From Sulfurimonas sp. (GTDB lineage: Bacteria > Campylobacterota > Campylobacteria > Campylobacterales > Sulfurimonadaceae): a DNA stretch of 64,000 nucleotides. The stretch covers positions 1,539,405-1,603,404 of the forward strand of contig NZ_CP093397.1 in the NCBI RefSeq assembly GCF_029027585.1. The letters run 5' to 3'. Under the pieces are notes generated by a model. It made no database searches, was not told the DNA's origin, and saw only the letters and a list, made by a program, of their open reading frames with translations. Shown here in pieces: positions 35,097-43,218 of the stretch; positions within the stretch are counted from its first letter, which is position 1; every line of letters begins with the position of its first letter. The position numbers were made by a program, and so were the translations under genes.

Positions 35097-35638
35097 CAAC
35101 ACTTAATTACTGGCACTTTATTGTTATAGCTGTGATACTTTTTATTTTTGCAGGAGGTTTATACACATCAATAAAACAAGAAAATAAAAAACTTATATTT
35201 CCTATGATAATTTCTGTTTCACTTATAAGTGTCTTACTTTTAGGTTTTTCTATTGTTGTTGTTGATAAATATACAAAACTTCCTAAACTGTATAAAATGA
35301 AAAATAAAAGACTGCTAAGTATAGAAAAAGTTGTTTATACTGGCATAGTTAAAAATGAAGGTAACCATGAAATAGGTGAAGTAACTTTTGAGATAAAACT
35401 TGTAAATAAAGGTCATGTGACAGGTAATGTAAAAGGTGGATCTTACTTTAAAGCAAGTGGTTTTTTAGATTTTTTTAAAGGCGGTTCAAATATTTTGTAT
35501 AAACCTCAATCAATTACAAAAGAGTTTGTTGTCGCTAGAAATCTAAAACCAGGACAAGCAAAATCTTTTAGAGTTTACTTTGATTGGCCACCTTACTTTA
35601 GAAGTGTTTCTCATTTTGCTAAGGTTTATGGACACTAG
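35093..35638 (+). CDS. DUF2393-like membrane protein, second of a pair
   Basis: A 181-residue paralogue of the preceding protein, with the same layout: two membrane segments (HFIVIAVILFIFAGGLYTS and LIFPMIISVSLISVLLLGFSIVV) and a soluble domain (KVVYTGIVKNEGNHEIGEVTFEIKLVN, ending ARNLKPGQAKSFRVYFDWPPY). The gene overlaps its neighbour by four bases, so the two proteins are probably made in equal amounts and may form a complex. No catalytic motif is seen. The pair follows hisIE in related genomes as far as I remember. Confidence 0.6.
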   Translation: MTTLNYWHFIVIAVILFIFAGGLYTSIKQENKKLIFPMIISVSLISVLLLGFSIVVVDKYTKLPKLYKMKNKRLLSIEKVVYTGIVKNEGNHEIGEVTFEIKLVNKGHVTGNVKGGSYFKASGFLDFFKGGSNILYKPQSITKEFVVARNLKPGQAKSFRVYFDWPPYFRSVSHFAKVYGH

Positions 35639-35646
35639 TAAAATAC

Positions 35647-36606
35647 TTAGTATTTTAATCTTAGTGGTTTTAATGCTTTGTTAATATTTTTAACTTGTTT
35701 ATTTTTATCTCTACACCAATCAGGAGATAGAAGTGAAGAGTCGTTTATACCTGCTGTAACTCTTTGAACAGAAACATTTTTAGGTTTAATTAAAATTGAT
35801 TTTACTAAAGTATCGAGATACTCTTCCTCTGTAATCGGTTTAAATTTACCTTTTAAAAAATCATTTGCAAGAGCTGTTTTTTTCACTACATATAATGGAT
35901 GATATTTAACAGAATCAATACCCCATTCATAGGCTTGTTTAGAAGTTTCTAGCATCATCTCTTGAGTTTCATTAGGAAGTCCAAATATAAGATGCCCACA
36001 AACATTTAGACCTTTTGCTTTAGACTTTAAAATCCATTTTTTAACATTTGCACTATCATGACCGCGATTTATTTTAGCAAGAGTTTCATCATAGACAGAC
36101 TGTATGCCAAATTCTATCCAAATCTCTTTCTCTTTGTTTAATTCACATAGATAATCAAGAGTTTTATCTGTAATAGAATCAGAACGAGTTCCGATGCTAA
36201 GACCAACAACATTAGGAAATGAAAGAGCTTTATCATAAAGGGCTTTTAGAGTTTCAAAGGGAGCATAAGTATTTGTAAAAGATTGAAAATATACTAAAAA
36301 CTTTTCTGCTCCGTACTCATTTTTTTGTCTTTTACTAATGGAGTTAAACTGAATCTCTAGTTGTTCAAGTTGCTTTTGTAAAAAAGGATTTTCTTTAGAA
36401 TTTAGGTTTAGATGAAAACCTTTAAGCTCTTGTATTTGATTTGTACTTGCTGAAAAAGAGTCATTTTCACAAAAAGTACAACCACCTTTTGCAACTGTTC
36501 CATCTATATTTGGGCAAGTAAAGCCAGAAATGTTTATACCAACTTTGTAAACTTTACAGGCGAATTTATTTTTTAGATAGTTGCCATAAGTGTATATCTG
36601 CTCCAT
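35647..36606 (-). CDS. Radical SAM protein of the YhcC type
   Basis: A 319-residue protein from ATG 36606, which has AAGAAGAA upstream; an ATG at 36633 lies inside a hairpin and is less likely. The cluster cysteines occur in FTCPNIDGTVAKGGCTFCENDSFS, a spacing typical of the YhcC family, followed by VYFQSFTNTYAPFETLKALYD and CGHLIFGLPNETQEMM. The family has an assigned fold but no established reaction; tRNA or protein modification is often assumed. It is convergent with the DUF2393 pair and downstream of purF on the same strand, but a terminator separates it from purF. Confidence 0.82.
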   Translation of the reverse strand: MEQIYTYGNYLKNKFACKVYKVGINISGFTCPNIDGTVAKGGCTFCENDSFSASTNQIQELKGFHLNLNSKENPFLQKQLEQLEIQFNSISKRQKNEYGAEKFLVYFQSFTNTYAPFETLKALYDKALSFPNVVGLSIGTRSDSITDKTLDYLCELNKEKEIWIEFGIQSVYDETLAKINRGHDSANVKKWILKSKAKGLNVCGHLIFGLPNETQEMMLETSKQAYEWGIDSVKYHPLYVVKKTALANDFLKGKFKPITEEEYLDTLVKSILIKPKNVSVQRVTAGINDSSLLSPDWCRDKNKQVKNINKALKPLRLKY

Positions 36607-36673
36607 TTTTAATTCTTCTTTTTTAGGATGCAAAATCCTAAAAAATTCCTCTCACTAAAGCTTTGCCTACGAC

Positions 36674-36696
36674 AAAAAACGAAACTAGATAGTTTC
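36674..36696 (-). terminator. Intrinsic terminator of purF
   Basis: On the minus strand GAAACTA and TAGTTTC (36696-36690 and 36687-36681) form a stem with a 2-base loop followed by GTTTTTT. It begins one base after the purF stop codon. A second hairpin (TTTTAGGAT/ATCCTAAAA, 36621-36643) lies near the next gene's start. Confidence 0.8.
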
Positions 36697-36697
36697 A

Positions 36698-38053
36698 TCA
36701 AACTATATACTTCCCTGTAAAACAAGCGGTACAGTAGTTGTCCTGTTTACTATTTACACTTCTAAGTAGAGATGCTTCGTCTAAATAAGCTAAAGAGTCT
36801 GCTTCTATATACTTACAAATTTCATCTAGTGACATATTTGCAGCTATGAGTTTATCTTTGTTTGGAGTATCTACACCATAGTAACAAGGGTCAGTAGTTG
36901 GAGGGGAAGATACACGCATGTGAACCTCACTCGCACCAGCTTCTTTTAGCATCCTTATAATTCTTCTTGAAGTAGTTCCACGAACAATAGAATCATCAAC
37001 AACTATAACTCTTTTACCTTTTATAATATCTGTCATTGGAGAGAGTTTCATTTTAACTTTTAAGTCACGCATCTCTTGAGTTGGTTCTATAAAAGTACGA
37101 CCAATATAATGGTTTCTCATTATCCCCATTTCATAAGGGATACCACTTTCTTGTGCATAACCAATAGCAGAAGGAACCCCTCCATCAGGAACAGGAACAA
37201 CTAAGTCTGCTTCAACAGGTTCTATTTTCGCGAGTTCTCTTCCCATATTTTTTCTTGTTTTATAAACTGACTGACCATAAACTAAAGAGTCAGGTCTAGC
37301 AAAATATACATACTCAAAAATACAATGTTTTGGAGTTGGTTCAAAGATTTTTATACTTTTAGGTTCTCGCCCTTCTTTAAAAATAAGAAGTTCACCTGGT
37401 TCTACATCTCTTACAAATTCAGCACTTACAAGGTCAAAAGCACAGGTTTCACTAGCTACAATGTAGCCACCATTTGGTAATCGTCCAAGACTAAGCGGAC
37501 GAAATCCAAAACGGTCACGCATAGCAAACATTTTTGTTCTACTTAAAAAAACTAAAGAAAAAGCACCTTCAATTCTTTGAACAGCATCTATAATTCTAGG
37601 GGTTAGTTTGTCTTCTTCACTTTTAGCGATTAGATGTATAAGATTTTCTGTATCCATAAAGGTTTGAAATATCGCACCTTTTTTTATAAGGTTATTTCTA
37701 ACTTCTTCTGCGTTTGTGAGGTTACCGTTATGAACTATTGCCATCTCACCTAAGTCATATCTGGCAAATACCGGTTGAGCATCTAGTATAGAGTCATCGC
37801 CAGCAGTTGAATAACGAGTATGACCAATCGCACTAGAACCACTTAGAGTTTTTAACTTAGCTTCATCAAAAACACGCATAACTAAACCACGCTTTTTAAT
37901 GGTACGAAGTTTTTGTCCATCTGAAGCACTTATACCTGCGGCTTCTTGACCACGATGTTGGAGTGCATGAAGTGAAAAATAGGCTAGTTTAGAAGCTTCT
38001 TCATGTCCAAAAATTCCTACAACCGCACATTTTTCGTTAACATCTTCGCTCAA
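36698..38053 (-). CDS. purF: Amidophosphoribosyltransferase
   Basis: A 451-residue enzyme. After a short propeptide the nucleophile Cys follows as CAVVGIFGHEEASKLAYFSLHALQHRGQE. The phosphoribosyl half has VVVDDSIVRGTTSRRIIRMLKEAGA, the PRPP-binding loop. C-terminal cysteines (CYYGVD, DNYCTACFTGKY) fit the 4Fe-4S form known from Bacillus. It makes the first purine committed step, phosphoribosylamine. dapB lies upstream on the same strand, with hairpins between. Confidence 0.96.
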   Translation of the reverse strand: MSEDVNEKCAVVGIFGHEEASKLAYFSLHALQHRGQEAAGISASDGQKLRTIKKRGLVMRVFDEAKLKTLSGSSAIGHTRYSTAGDDSILDAQPVFARYDLGEMAIVHNGNLTNAEEVRNNLIKKGAIFQTFMDTENLIHLIAKSEEDKLTPRIIDAVQRIEGAFSLVFLSRTKMFAMRDRFGFRPLSLGRLPNGGYIVASETCAFDLVSAEFVRDVEPGELLIFKEGREPKSIKIFEPTPKHCIFEYVYFARPDSLVYGQSVYKTRKNMGRELAKIEPVEADLVVPVPDGGVPSAIGYAQESGIPYEMGIMRNHYIGRTFIEPTQEMRDLKVKMKLSPMTDIIKGKRVIVVDDSIVRGTTSRRIIRMLKEAGASEVHMRVSSPPTTDPCYYGVDTPNKDKLIAANMSLDEICKYIEADSLAYLDEASLLRSVNSKQDNYCTACFTGKYIV

Positions 38054-38165
38054 TGGTTTTCCTTGTTAATCAGTAATAAATAATTAATCGAATTATACTA
38101 AATTTGTCCTAAAGTTTTTATAATTAATCTCAAAAAACTTATTTTTTGTAGCTTTAGGGGGTTGT

Positions 38166-38212
38166 AGGGACAGTATGTCCCTTCTATTATAATGGGCTTT
38201 GCTCATTATAAT
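38166..38212. repeat. Two adjacent perfect hairpins between dapB and purF
   Basis: AGGGACA (38166-38172) pairs with TGTCCCT (38176-38182); then ATTATAATGGGC (38186-38197) pairs with GCTCATTATAAT (38201-38212), one G-T allowed. AGGGAC and a nearby AGCTTTAG recall parts of the dispersed repeats at 15408 and 40023, but the alignment is not continuous. They lie directly after the dapB stop and could end its transcript or be a relic of the same element family. Confidence 0.5.
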
Positions 38213-38221
38213 ATGTAATAA

Positions 38222-38987
38222 TTACAGTTCTAAACAATCGCTTATTGAGTAAAGTCCAGCTTGTTTATCAGCTAACCAAGCTCCTGCGCGAATAGCACCT
38301 TTAGAAAAAGTGTTTCTTGAAGTTGCGGTATGATTTAACTCTATAAATTCTCCATCATTGTAAAAACCAACAGTGTGACGACCTACAATATCTCCCCACG
38401 AAGAGCCATAACAGAGATTTCATCTTTAGTTCTTTCTCCGATATTTCCATCTCTACCGCTGATGCGAACTTTATCTAAGTCAAGTCCTCGTCCATTTGCA
38501 GCAGATTCACCAAGAGTTAGGGCAGTTCCACTAGGTGCATCTTTTTTATGTTTATGATGCATCTCTACTATTTCTATATCAAAATCTTTTAGAGCAGCTG
38601 ATGCTTGAAAAACTAGCTTGTTTAGTAAAGCTACCCTAAAGACATATTTGTAGCATATAAAATCGGCATAAGTTCACTTGTTTGTTTTAAAAGATTTAGT
38701 TGGTGCGTGTTTAAACCAGTTGTACCGATGACTAAAGGTTTAGGATTTTTTATAGCTGCTTCTAAAAGTGCTTCACAAGCCTCAGGAAGAGAAAAATCTA
38801 TAACTATGTCACAAGCGTCTAAAAATGAATTTATATTTGTAGATACTAAAACAGATGGATCAATAGAAAAATTTAACTCATTTCTTACAAATACACTACT
38901 TAAACTTATATCTTGTGTATTTCTTAAATCATCAATTATCAGTTGTCCAACTCTACCATTTGCACCAAATACACCAACTTTAATCAT
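38222..38987 (-). pseudogene. dapB: Dihydrodipicolinate reductase with two single-base frameshifts
   Basis: From ATG 38987 the frame reads MIKVGVFGANGRVGQ (NADPH loop), then GTTGLNTHQL and ATNMSLG, where it stops after 118 residues. Adding one G in the run at 38634-38636 restores [30 protein letters not shown] (the catalytic His/Lys signature) and SVMALRG. A second missing G at 38394-38397 restores [11 protein letters not shown] to the stop at 38222-38224. Corrected length is 255 residues, normal for DapB. The enzyme makes tetrahydrodipicolinate for lysine and diaminopimelate and should be essential, so errors at G-runs are more likely than true loss. Confidence 0.9.
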
Positions 38988-38997
38988 AATTTACCTT

Positions 38998-39951
38998 TTA
39001 GCCGTTTAGTTTTTCATCAACGAAAGAGATGACTTGAAGAGCAGCGACAGAACCATCTCCAGCAGCACTTACAACTTGTTTTGGAGCAGCTATACGCATG
39101 TCGCCAGTTGCATAAAGTCCAGCTGTTGAAGTCGCCATAGAAATATCTACTATTACTTGACCTTGCTTATTCATATCACATAAAAAACTGCCATCTTCTT
39201 GTATAAGTGCTTGGTTGTTTACATCATTTCCTACAAAAGTAAAAACTCCTGGAACATCAATGTCACGAAGTTCTCCATTGTTGTTTTTAACTCGTATGCC
39301 AGTAACACCCATTTTATCGCCATAAACTTCATCAGGAACTGAGTTTAAAACAAGCTCTATGTTTTTGGTATTTTTAAGTCTATTTACAGTGTTTGGAGCT
39401 GAGCGAAATTCATCTCTTCTGTGAATCAAATAAACTTTTGAGCAGATTTTTGCAAGGTAAAGAGCTTCTTCTAAAGCTGTATCTCCACCACCAATAACTG
39501 CAACTTCTTTTCCTTTGTAGAAAAATCCATCACAAGTAGCACAAGTGCTTACTCCTCGACCAAAAAATTCATCTTCACCAGCAAAACCTGCACGACGAGG
39601 AGATGAACCCGTTCCGATGATAACTGAATGAGCTTTGGTTGTTGCTCCACCTTCTTGATGAATAGTAAAAATATCTCCATCTTTACTAACGCGAGTAACA
39701 TTTATCATTTCATGCTTTAAACCAAATTTTTGACATTGCTCAGGCCATGGCATCATTAAATCCATTCCTGTGATTTCACCAGTAACTCCAGGATAATTTT
39801 CTATTTCAGAAGAGTTCATGATTTGCCCACCAGGCATACCTTTTTCAAACATAGTTACATTCTCTAAACCACCACGAGTTGTATATAAACCAGCAGTAAG
39901 ACCAGCCGGTCCTCCACCAATAATTGCACAATCTAAAATATTTGACATCAA
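38998..39951 (-). CDS. trxB: Thioredoxin reductase
   Basis: A 317-residue flavoprotein (or 316 from the second Met). [17 protein letters not shown] near the N-terminus binds [11 protein letters not shown] is the redox-active Cxx[15 protein letters not shown] binds NADPH; the C-terminus has GLYATGDMR and [15 protein letters not shown]. It reduces thioredoxin, whose gene lies 670 bases upstream on the same strand. dapB follows ten bases downstream. A repeat-bearing spacer separates it from the small anchored protein. Confidence 0.95.
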   Translation of the reverse strand: MMSNILDCAIIGGGPAGLTAGLYTTRGGLENVTMFEKGMPGGQIMNSSEIENYPGVTGEITGMDLMMPWPEQCQKFGLKHEMINVTRVSKDGDIFTIHQEGGATTKAHSVIIGTGSSPRRAGFAGEDEFFGRGVSTCATCDGFFYKGKEVAVIGGGDTALEEALYLAKICSKVYLIHRRDEFRSAPNTVNRLKNTKNIELVLNSVPDEVYGDKMGVTGIRVKNNNGELRDIDVPGVFTFVGNDVNNQALIQEDGSFLCDMNKQGQVIVDISMATSTAGLYATGDMRIAAPKQVVSAAGDGSVAALQVISFVDEKLNG

Positions 39952-39965
39952 TGATTCCTTTTGTA

Positions 39966-40022
39966 TTATAAAGTTTTTACTTGCTTAGACAATTCTTTTA
40001 AATTATCTAGTTTACGAATCAT
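39966..40022 (-). pseudogene. Duplicated 3' end of the preceding gene
   Basis: On the minus strand this segment reads [18 protein letters not shown] and a stop at 39966-39968. The same tail, [18 protein letters not shown], ends the gene at 40110-40598. Twenty-nine bases (39994-40022 and 40138-40166) are identical, and the two stops are exactly 144 bases apart. The dispersed repeat lies between the copies. This looks like a target-site or recombination duplication, not a separate gene. Confidence 0.8.
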
Positions 40023-40109
40023 TATATTTATTATTCCCATAAAGGAACAAGTCCCTTTCTTCCGCTTTGACCGCTGTGGTCACTAAAGCTAAGCTCTAAA
40101 GAGCTAGAA
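40023..40109 (-). repeat. Dispersed structured repeat, copy 1 (before trxB)
   Basis: Read on the minus strand from the stop of the upstream gene, it contains AGCTCTTTAGAGCT (self-complementary), AGCTTTAGTGACC, ACAGCGGTCA, AAGCGGAAG, AAAGGGACTT and GTTCCTTTAT. The part from CTTTAGT onward matches the element after ispA (15408-15466). TGACC/GGTCA and AAAGGGAC/GTTCCTTT form hairpins. It is bracketed by the duplicated gene tail. No protein is encoded. Confidence 0.75.
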
Positions 40110-40598
40110 TTATAATGAATCAACTGTTTTAGATAACTCTTTTAAATTATCTAGTTTACGAATCATACTATCTTGTTTATAAAGAGTATCTTTTGATTTT
40201 TTAATAAAAAAGATGCAAGGGGATTCGTATATGTTAAATCTCTGTATAAATGAGAGAGAATTTTTTGTTCCACTTCTTAAAAAAGTTGTATTTTTGGAGT
40301 TTTTAAAACTTTTATTGTAGTAGTCAATAGCTAAGATTGGAAGGTTTAAATTAGTATTGGCTAACATTTCTGCTGTATTTGTAGCTCTAGAACTATAAAA
40401 AACAACTATATATTTTTCAGCACTTGGTTTAAAGATGGCTTTTTTTTCATAAAAAATCCATTTATTAAAATCAATAAACTTGTATTCTGCAAATTTGTAG
40501 TTGAAGTAAGCAAAGGCTGCTGCTATCATAGCAGAGCCAAAGAATGAAGCTAGAAGTGTAGAGAGTGAAAAGAGGCTTTTACCTCCTCTCTTTGCCAC
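40110..40598 (-). CDS. Membrane-anchored protein between trxA and trxB
   Basis: A 162-residue protein with one membrane segment near the N-terminus (LLASFFGSAMIAAAFAYFNYKFA) and a soluble domain of about 120 residues. The domain reads like a thioredoxin-fold outline (KYIVVFYSSRATNTAEMLA, PILAIDYYNKSF, ESPCIFFIKKSKDTLYK), but the usual CxxC is replaced by SSRA, so redox activity is unlikely. A gene of this kind sits between trxA and trxB in Campylobacter. The last 18 codons are duplicated downstream around the dispersed repeat. The function is unknown. Confidence 0.65.
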   Translation of the reverse strand: MAKRGGKSLFSLSTLLASFFGSAMIAAAFAYFNYKFAEYKFIDFNKWIFYEKKAIFKPSAEKYIVVFYSSRATNTAEMLANTNLNLPILAIDYYNKSFKNSKNTTFLRSGTKNSLSFIQRFNIYESPCIFFIKKSKDTLYKQDSMIRKLDNLKELSKTVDSL

Positions 40599-40616
40599 TA
40601 TATAAGCTTTTTAATA

Positions 40617-40937
40617 TTACGCTAAAAGAGCGTTTATTTTTTCTGCTAAAGCAGCTTTAGATTGTGCTCCAACAACTTGATCTACCATTTCACCATTTTT
40701 GAAAAACATGATAGTTGGGATAGAACGGATACCAAATTTAACAGCTATATCTTGCTCTTCATCAGTATTTACCTTACAGATTTTAGCTTTTCCATTAAAA
40801 TCTTCAGCTAATTCCTCAATAACAGGAGCGATCATACGACAAGGTCCACACCATGGTGCCCAAAAGTCTACTAGAGATACGCCTTCGCTTAAAGTTGCTT
40901 CAAAATCTGCACCAGTTAGTTCTAAATATTTGCCCAT
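40617..40937 (-). CDS. trxA: Thioredoxin
   Basis: A 106-residue protein with the active site [10 protein letters not shown], the cis-proline [11 protein letters not shown] and normal length. It reduces protein disulfides using electrons from TrxB. The ATG has AAAAGGAAATT upstream. The next gene on the strand is the anchored protein 18 bases downstream, so trxA, that gene and possibly trxB may share a transcript interrupted by the repeat. Confidence 0.97.
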   Translation of the reverse strand: MGKYLELTGADFEATLSEGVSLVDFWAPWCGPCRMIAPVIEELAEDFNGKAKICKVNTDEEQDIAVKFGIRSIPTIMFFKNGEMVDQVVGAQSKAALAEKINALLA

Positions 40938-40968
40938 TACAATTTCCTTTTAATAATTAATATAAGAC

Positions 40969-40974
40969 ATTATA
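40969..40974 (-). promoter_or_regulatory. Minus-10 element for trxA
   Basis: On the minus strand TGTATAATGTC gives TATAAT 31 bases before the trxA ATG. The upstream sequence is T/A-rich without a clear minus-35, as usual here. Confidence 0.55.
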
Positions 40975-41096
40975 CAGATGCAATCATTAAAAATCCCTTT
41001 AGAGCTTAAGCTAAGCTAATTACTTCATAAATAGTTGTTTTTCATAGATTTATGTTATACTTATTTTTATATAAATTTACTGAAAGAAGGGTGCAA

Positions 41097-41655
41097 ATGA
41101 AGAAGTTTTTATTTTTTATAAGTCTAGTTGGGTTACTTCAAGCTCAAGGAATAACAGGTAGTGGAGATGTTTTAGTAAATGGTGTGGCTGTAAATAAAAA
41201 TACAAAAATTAAATATGGCGATACTATTGAAGTAAAAGCAAATTCAAAAGTAAAATTTAATGTAGGAAAAGATGTTTTTTTTGCAAAAAGCAATACAAAA
41301 TTTAAACTTGATACCTTAGGCTCAAAAAAAAATCTTAAATGTAATAAATGGTGGAGTTATGGCTGTTTTTGGCAAAGGTAATCACGGTATAGTAACCCCA
41401 AATATGACGGCAGGAATTCGTGGAACAGGAACATTTACTCTTGTAAAAGATTCTAAAACATATTTTTGTACTTGTTATGGGCATACTGAAGTTGGAGCAC
41501 ATTCAAAAACAAAAAATTTAAAAGCTACTCATCACAACATGATTTGGATTACAAAAGATAAGATTTATAATACTACAGAGATGCAAAACCATAATGATGA
41601 TGAATTAAGAAGTTTAGAAGCTATGGTTGGACGAGTTGTTCCCTTTGATAAGTAA
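41097..41655 (+). pseudogene. Secreted FecR-domain protein with a frameshift in an A9 run
   Basis: From ATG 41097 (GAAGG ribosome site) the frame reads a signal peptide (MKKFLFFISLVGLLQA) and the start of a FecR domain (GSGDVLVNGVAVNKNTKIKYGDTIEVKANSKVKFNVG). Removing one A from the run at 41324-41332 joins it to the downstream frame: ILNVINGGVMAVFGKGNHGIVTPNMTAGIRGTG, the second half of the domain, ending VVPFDK. The corrected protein is about 185 residues. FecR domains bind or signal in the periplasm; a cysteine pair in YFCTCYGH is notable. A poly-A length error, true decay or phase variation are all possible. Confidence 0.75.
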
Positions 41656-41657
41656 AA

Positions 41658-42437
41658 TTAAAAACTAATCATCTCTCTTTTTCTTTTTCTAAAAATGGCA
41701 CATTTTGTGTAACCAACACTTTTTGCCATTTTTACTATCTCATCATTAAAAAGTCCAACTTGTTCTGGTTTATGAGCATCTGAGGCAAAACTTATAGGTA
41801 TATCCATTTTAAAAATCTCTTTTAAAAGTGATGGCGAAGGGTAGGCTTCTTTTACAGGTTTTCTATATCCCGCAACATTTAACTCTATAACCATATCTGC
41901 TTTTTTTATAGCTTTTAGTGCATTTTTTGCTATGAGAGTTATATCTTTTTTTGGCATATATTTAAACACTTTTATCAAGTCTAAATGCCCTACAATATCA
42001 AAAAGTTTACAATTTGCCATCTCTTCTATTGTGTCAAAATATTTTTGCCAAATTTCATCTATATTTTGTTTTTCATAGTTTCCTATAAACTCAGGATTAT
42101 CAAATCCCCACTCATCTATAAAATGAACTGAGCCTATAAGATAATCAACATCAGCATCTAGAACTCGTTTATCTATATGCCCTTTGAGATAGTCAACTTC
42201 ATAGGCTAAAAGAATTTCTATTTTATCTTTATATTTTTCTTTATTTTGTAAAACAGAATTTTCATAATCTTGCATATCTGAAAAACTCATGCGATATTTT
42301 TTATCAAAATCCATTGGAGCATGATCACTAAATCCAAAATATTTTGTTTTGCATTTGATAGCTTGTTCTATGTATTGAGAAATTCCACCCTCTGCATGAT
42401 TACAAAGTGTGGTATGGTTGTGTAAATCAGCTTTCAT
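41658..42437 (-). CDS. hisJ: PHP-family histidinol-phosphatase
   Basis: A 259-residue metal hydrolase. Metal ligands appear in DLHNHTTLCNHAEGG (H6, H8, H14), GFSDHAPM, YEVDYLKGH, GSVHFID, DIVGHLDL and SFASDAHKPEQ. This order fits HisJ/HisK histidinol-phosphatases, which remove phosphate from histidinol phosphate in histidine synthesis. The hisIE gene elsewhere in the window supports the role, but PHP proteins have several substrates. It is convergent with the FecR gene and divergent from cheZ. Confidence 0.82.
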   Translation of the reverse strand: MKADLHNHTTLCNHAEGGISQYIEQAIKCKTKYFGFSDHAPMDFDKKYRMSFSDMQDYENSVLQNKEKYKDKIEILLAYEVDYLKGHIDKRVLDADVDYLIGSVHFIDEWGFDNPEFIGNYEKQNIDEIWQKYFDTIEEMANCKLFDIVGHLDLIKVFKYMPKKDITLIAKNALKAIKKADMVIELNVAGYRKPVKEAYPSPSLLKEIFKMDIPISFASDAHKPEQVGLFNDEIVKMAKSVGYTKCAIFRKRKREMISF

Positions 42438-42464
42438 CTTATGCCTCTTACTAGATTTTTATGC

Positions 42465-42473
42465 TATTATAGT
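42465..42473 (+). promoter_or_regulatory. Minus-10 region for the cheZ-like operon
   Basis: TATTATAGT, preceded by TTTTTATGC, lies 32 bases before the cheZ-like ATG and could serve as a minus-10 (TATTAT or TATAGT). Confidence 0.5.
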
Positions 42474-42504
42474 GACAATAAATAAATTTGACTAGGGAAT
42501 TATA

Positions 42505-43218
42505 ATGACTCAAGAAGAATTAGATGCTATGATGAATGGGGAAATTGACGATATTGAGGAGCTTGATGATGAGCTTGGAGATACTGATGAAGTAAGTTCT
42601 GATGAAATTTCTGAAGATATAAAAAACATAGAAGATGAAACGGACGGGGGTATGCCATCGGGATATAATGAAGACACCTCTCATCACTGGCCACTTCCAG
42701 CAACTGATGAAAATAAGATGGTACATCAGCTAGATGATGTAACAAAAGAGAGTGAAGAAAAAGCAAGTGAAATTTTTGACATTATTGAAAAAATTAGTAA
42801 TGACTTGATGGATAAAGAAGAAAATGCAAATAGAGTTATTGAAGTATTAACTTCAAATGTTGAACTATTTAAAACTTTAAGTGAAAAATTTCCTGATGTT
42901 GAAGCTTTTAAAACACAGCTAGAAAAAAATGAATCGGCTTTAGTAGATTCTAGTGATGGCTTAGAAACACTTCAAAATAGCGGAGATGCTATTATGAGTG
43001 TTATGGATATTATGCAGTATCAAGATATTCATCGTCAAAAAATTGAACGAGTTATTAATGTAATGCGTGCACTTGCTAAATATATGAATACTCTGTTTGA
43101 AGGTAAAGTTGATGATGATAAAAGAGTTTCATCTGCAAAACATATAGTTGGTGATGAAAATAATGATGTAGCTTCAACAGATGATATAGAGGCACTTTTA
43201 GCACAGTTTGGACAATAA
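42505..43218 (+). CDS. cheZ: CheZ-like chemotaxis phosphatase
   Basis: A 237-residue acidic helical protein. The centre has IMQYQDIHRQKIERVINVM, matching the CheZ helix where an acidic residue and a glutamine catalyse CheY-P hydrolysis (QDxxxQ). The N-terminus MTQEELDAMMNGEIDD resembles the CheY-P-binding peptide of FliM (SQAEIDALLNG), and the C-terminus DIEALLAQFG resembles the CheY-binding tail of CheZ. In Helicobacter and Campylobacter a remote CheZ of this kind precedes the U32 peptidase gene, as here. It overlaps that gene by one base. Confidence 0.75.
   Translation: MTQEELDAMMNGEIDDIEELDDELGDTDEVSSDEISEDIKNIEDETDGGMPSGYNEDTSHHWPLPATDENKMVHQLDDVTKESEEKASEIFDIIEKISNDLMDKEENANRVIEVLTSNVELFKTLSEKFPDVEAFKTQLEKNESALVDSSDGLETLQNSGDAIMSVMDIMQYQDIHRQKIERVINVMRALAKYMNTLFEGKVDDDKRVSSAKHIVGDENNDVASTDDIEALLAQFGQ

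Noticed and set aside
36652..36662. TCACTAAAGCT near the YhcC-type gene as another repeat copy
   Set aside because: Only 11 bases agree with the dispersed repeat; the rest of the element is missing, so it is not counted as a copy.
42520..42766. Two minus-strand frames inside the cheZ-like gene
   Set aside because: Antisense frames of a highly acidic coding region; codon pattern and synteny support only the plus-strand gene.
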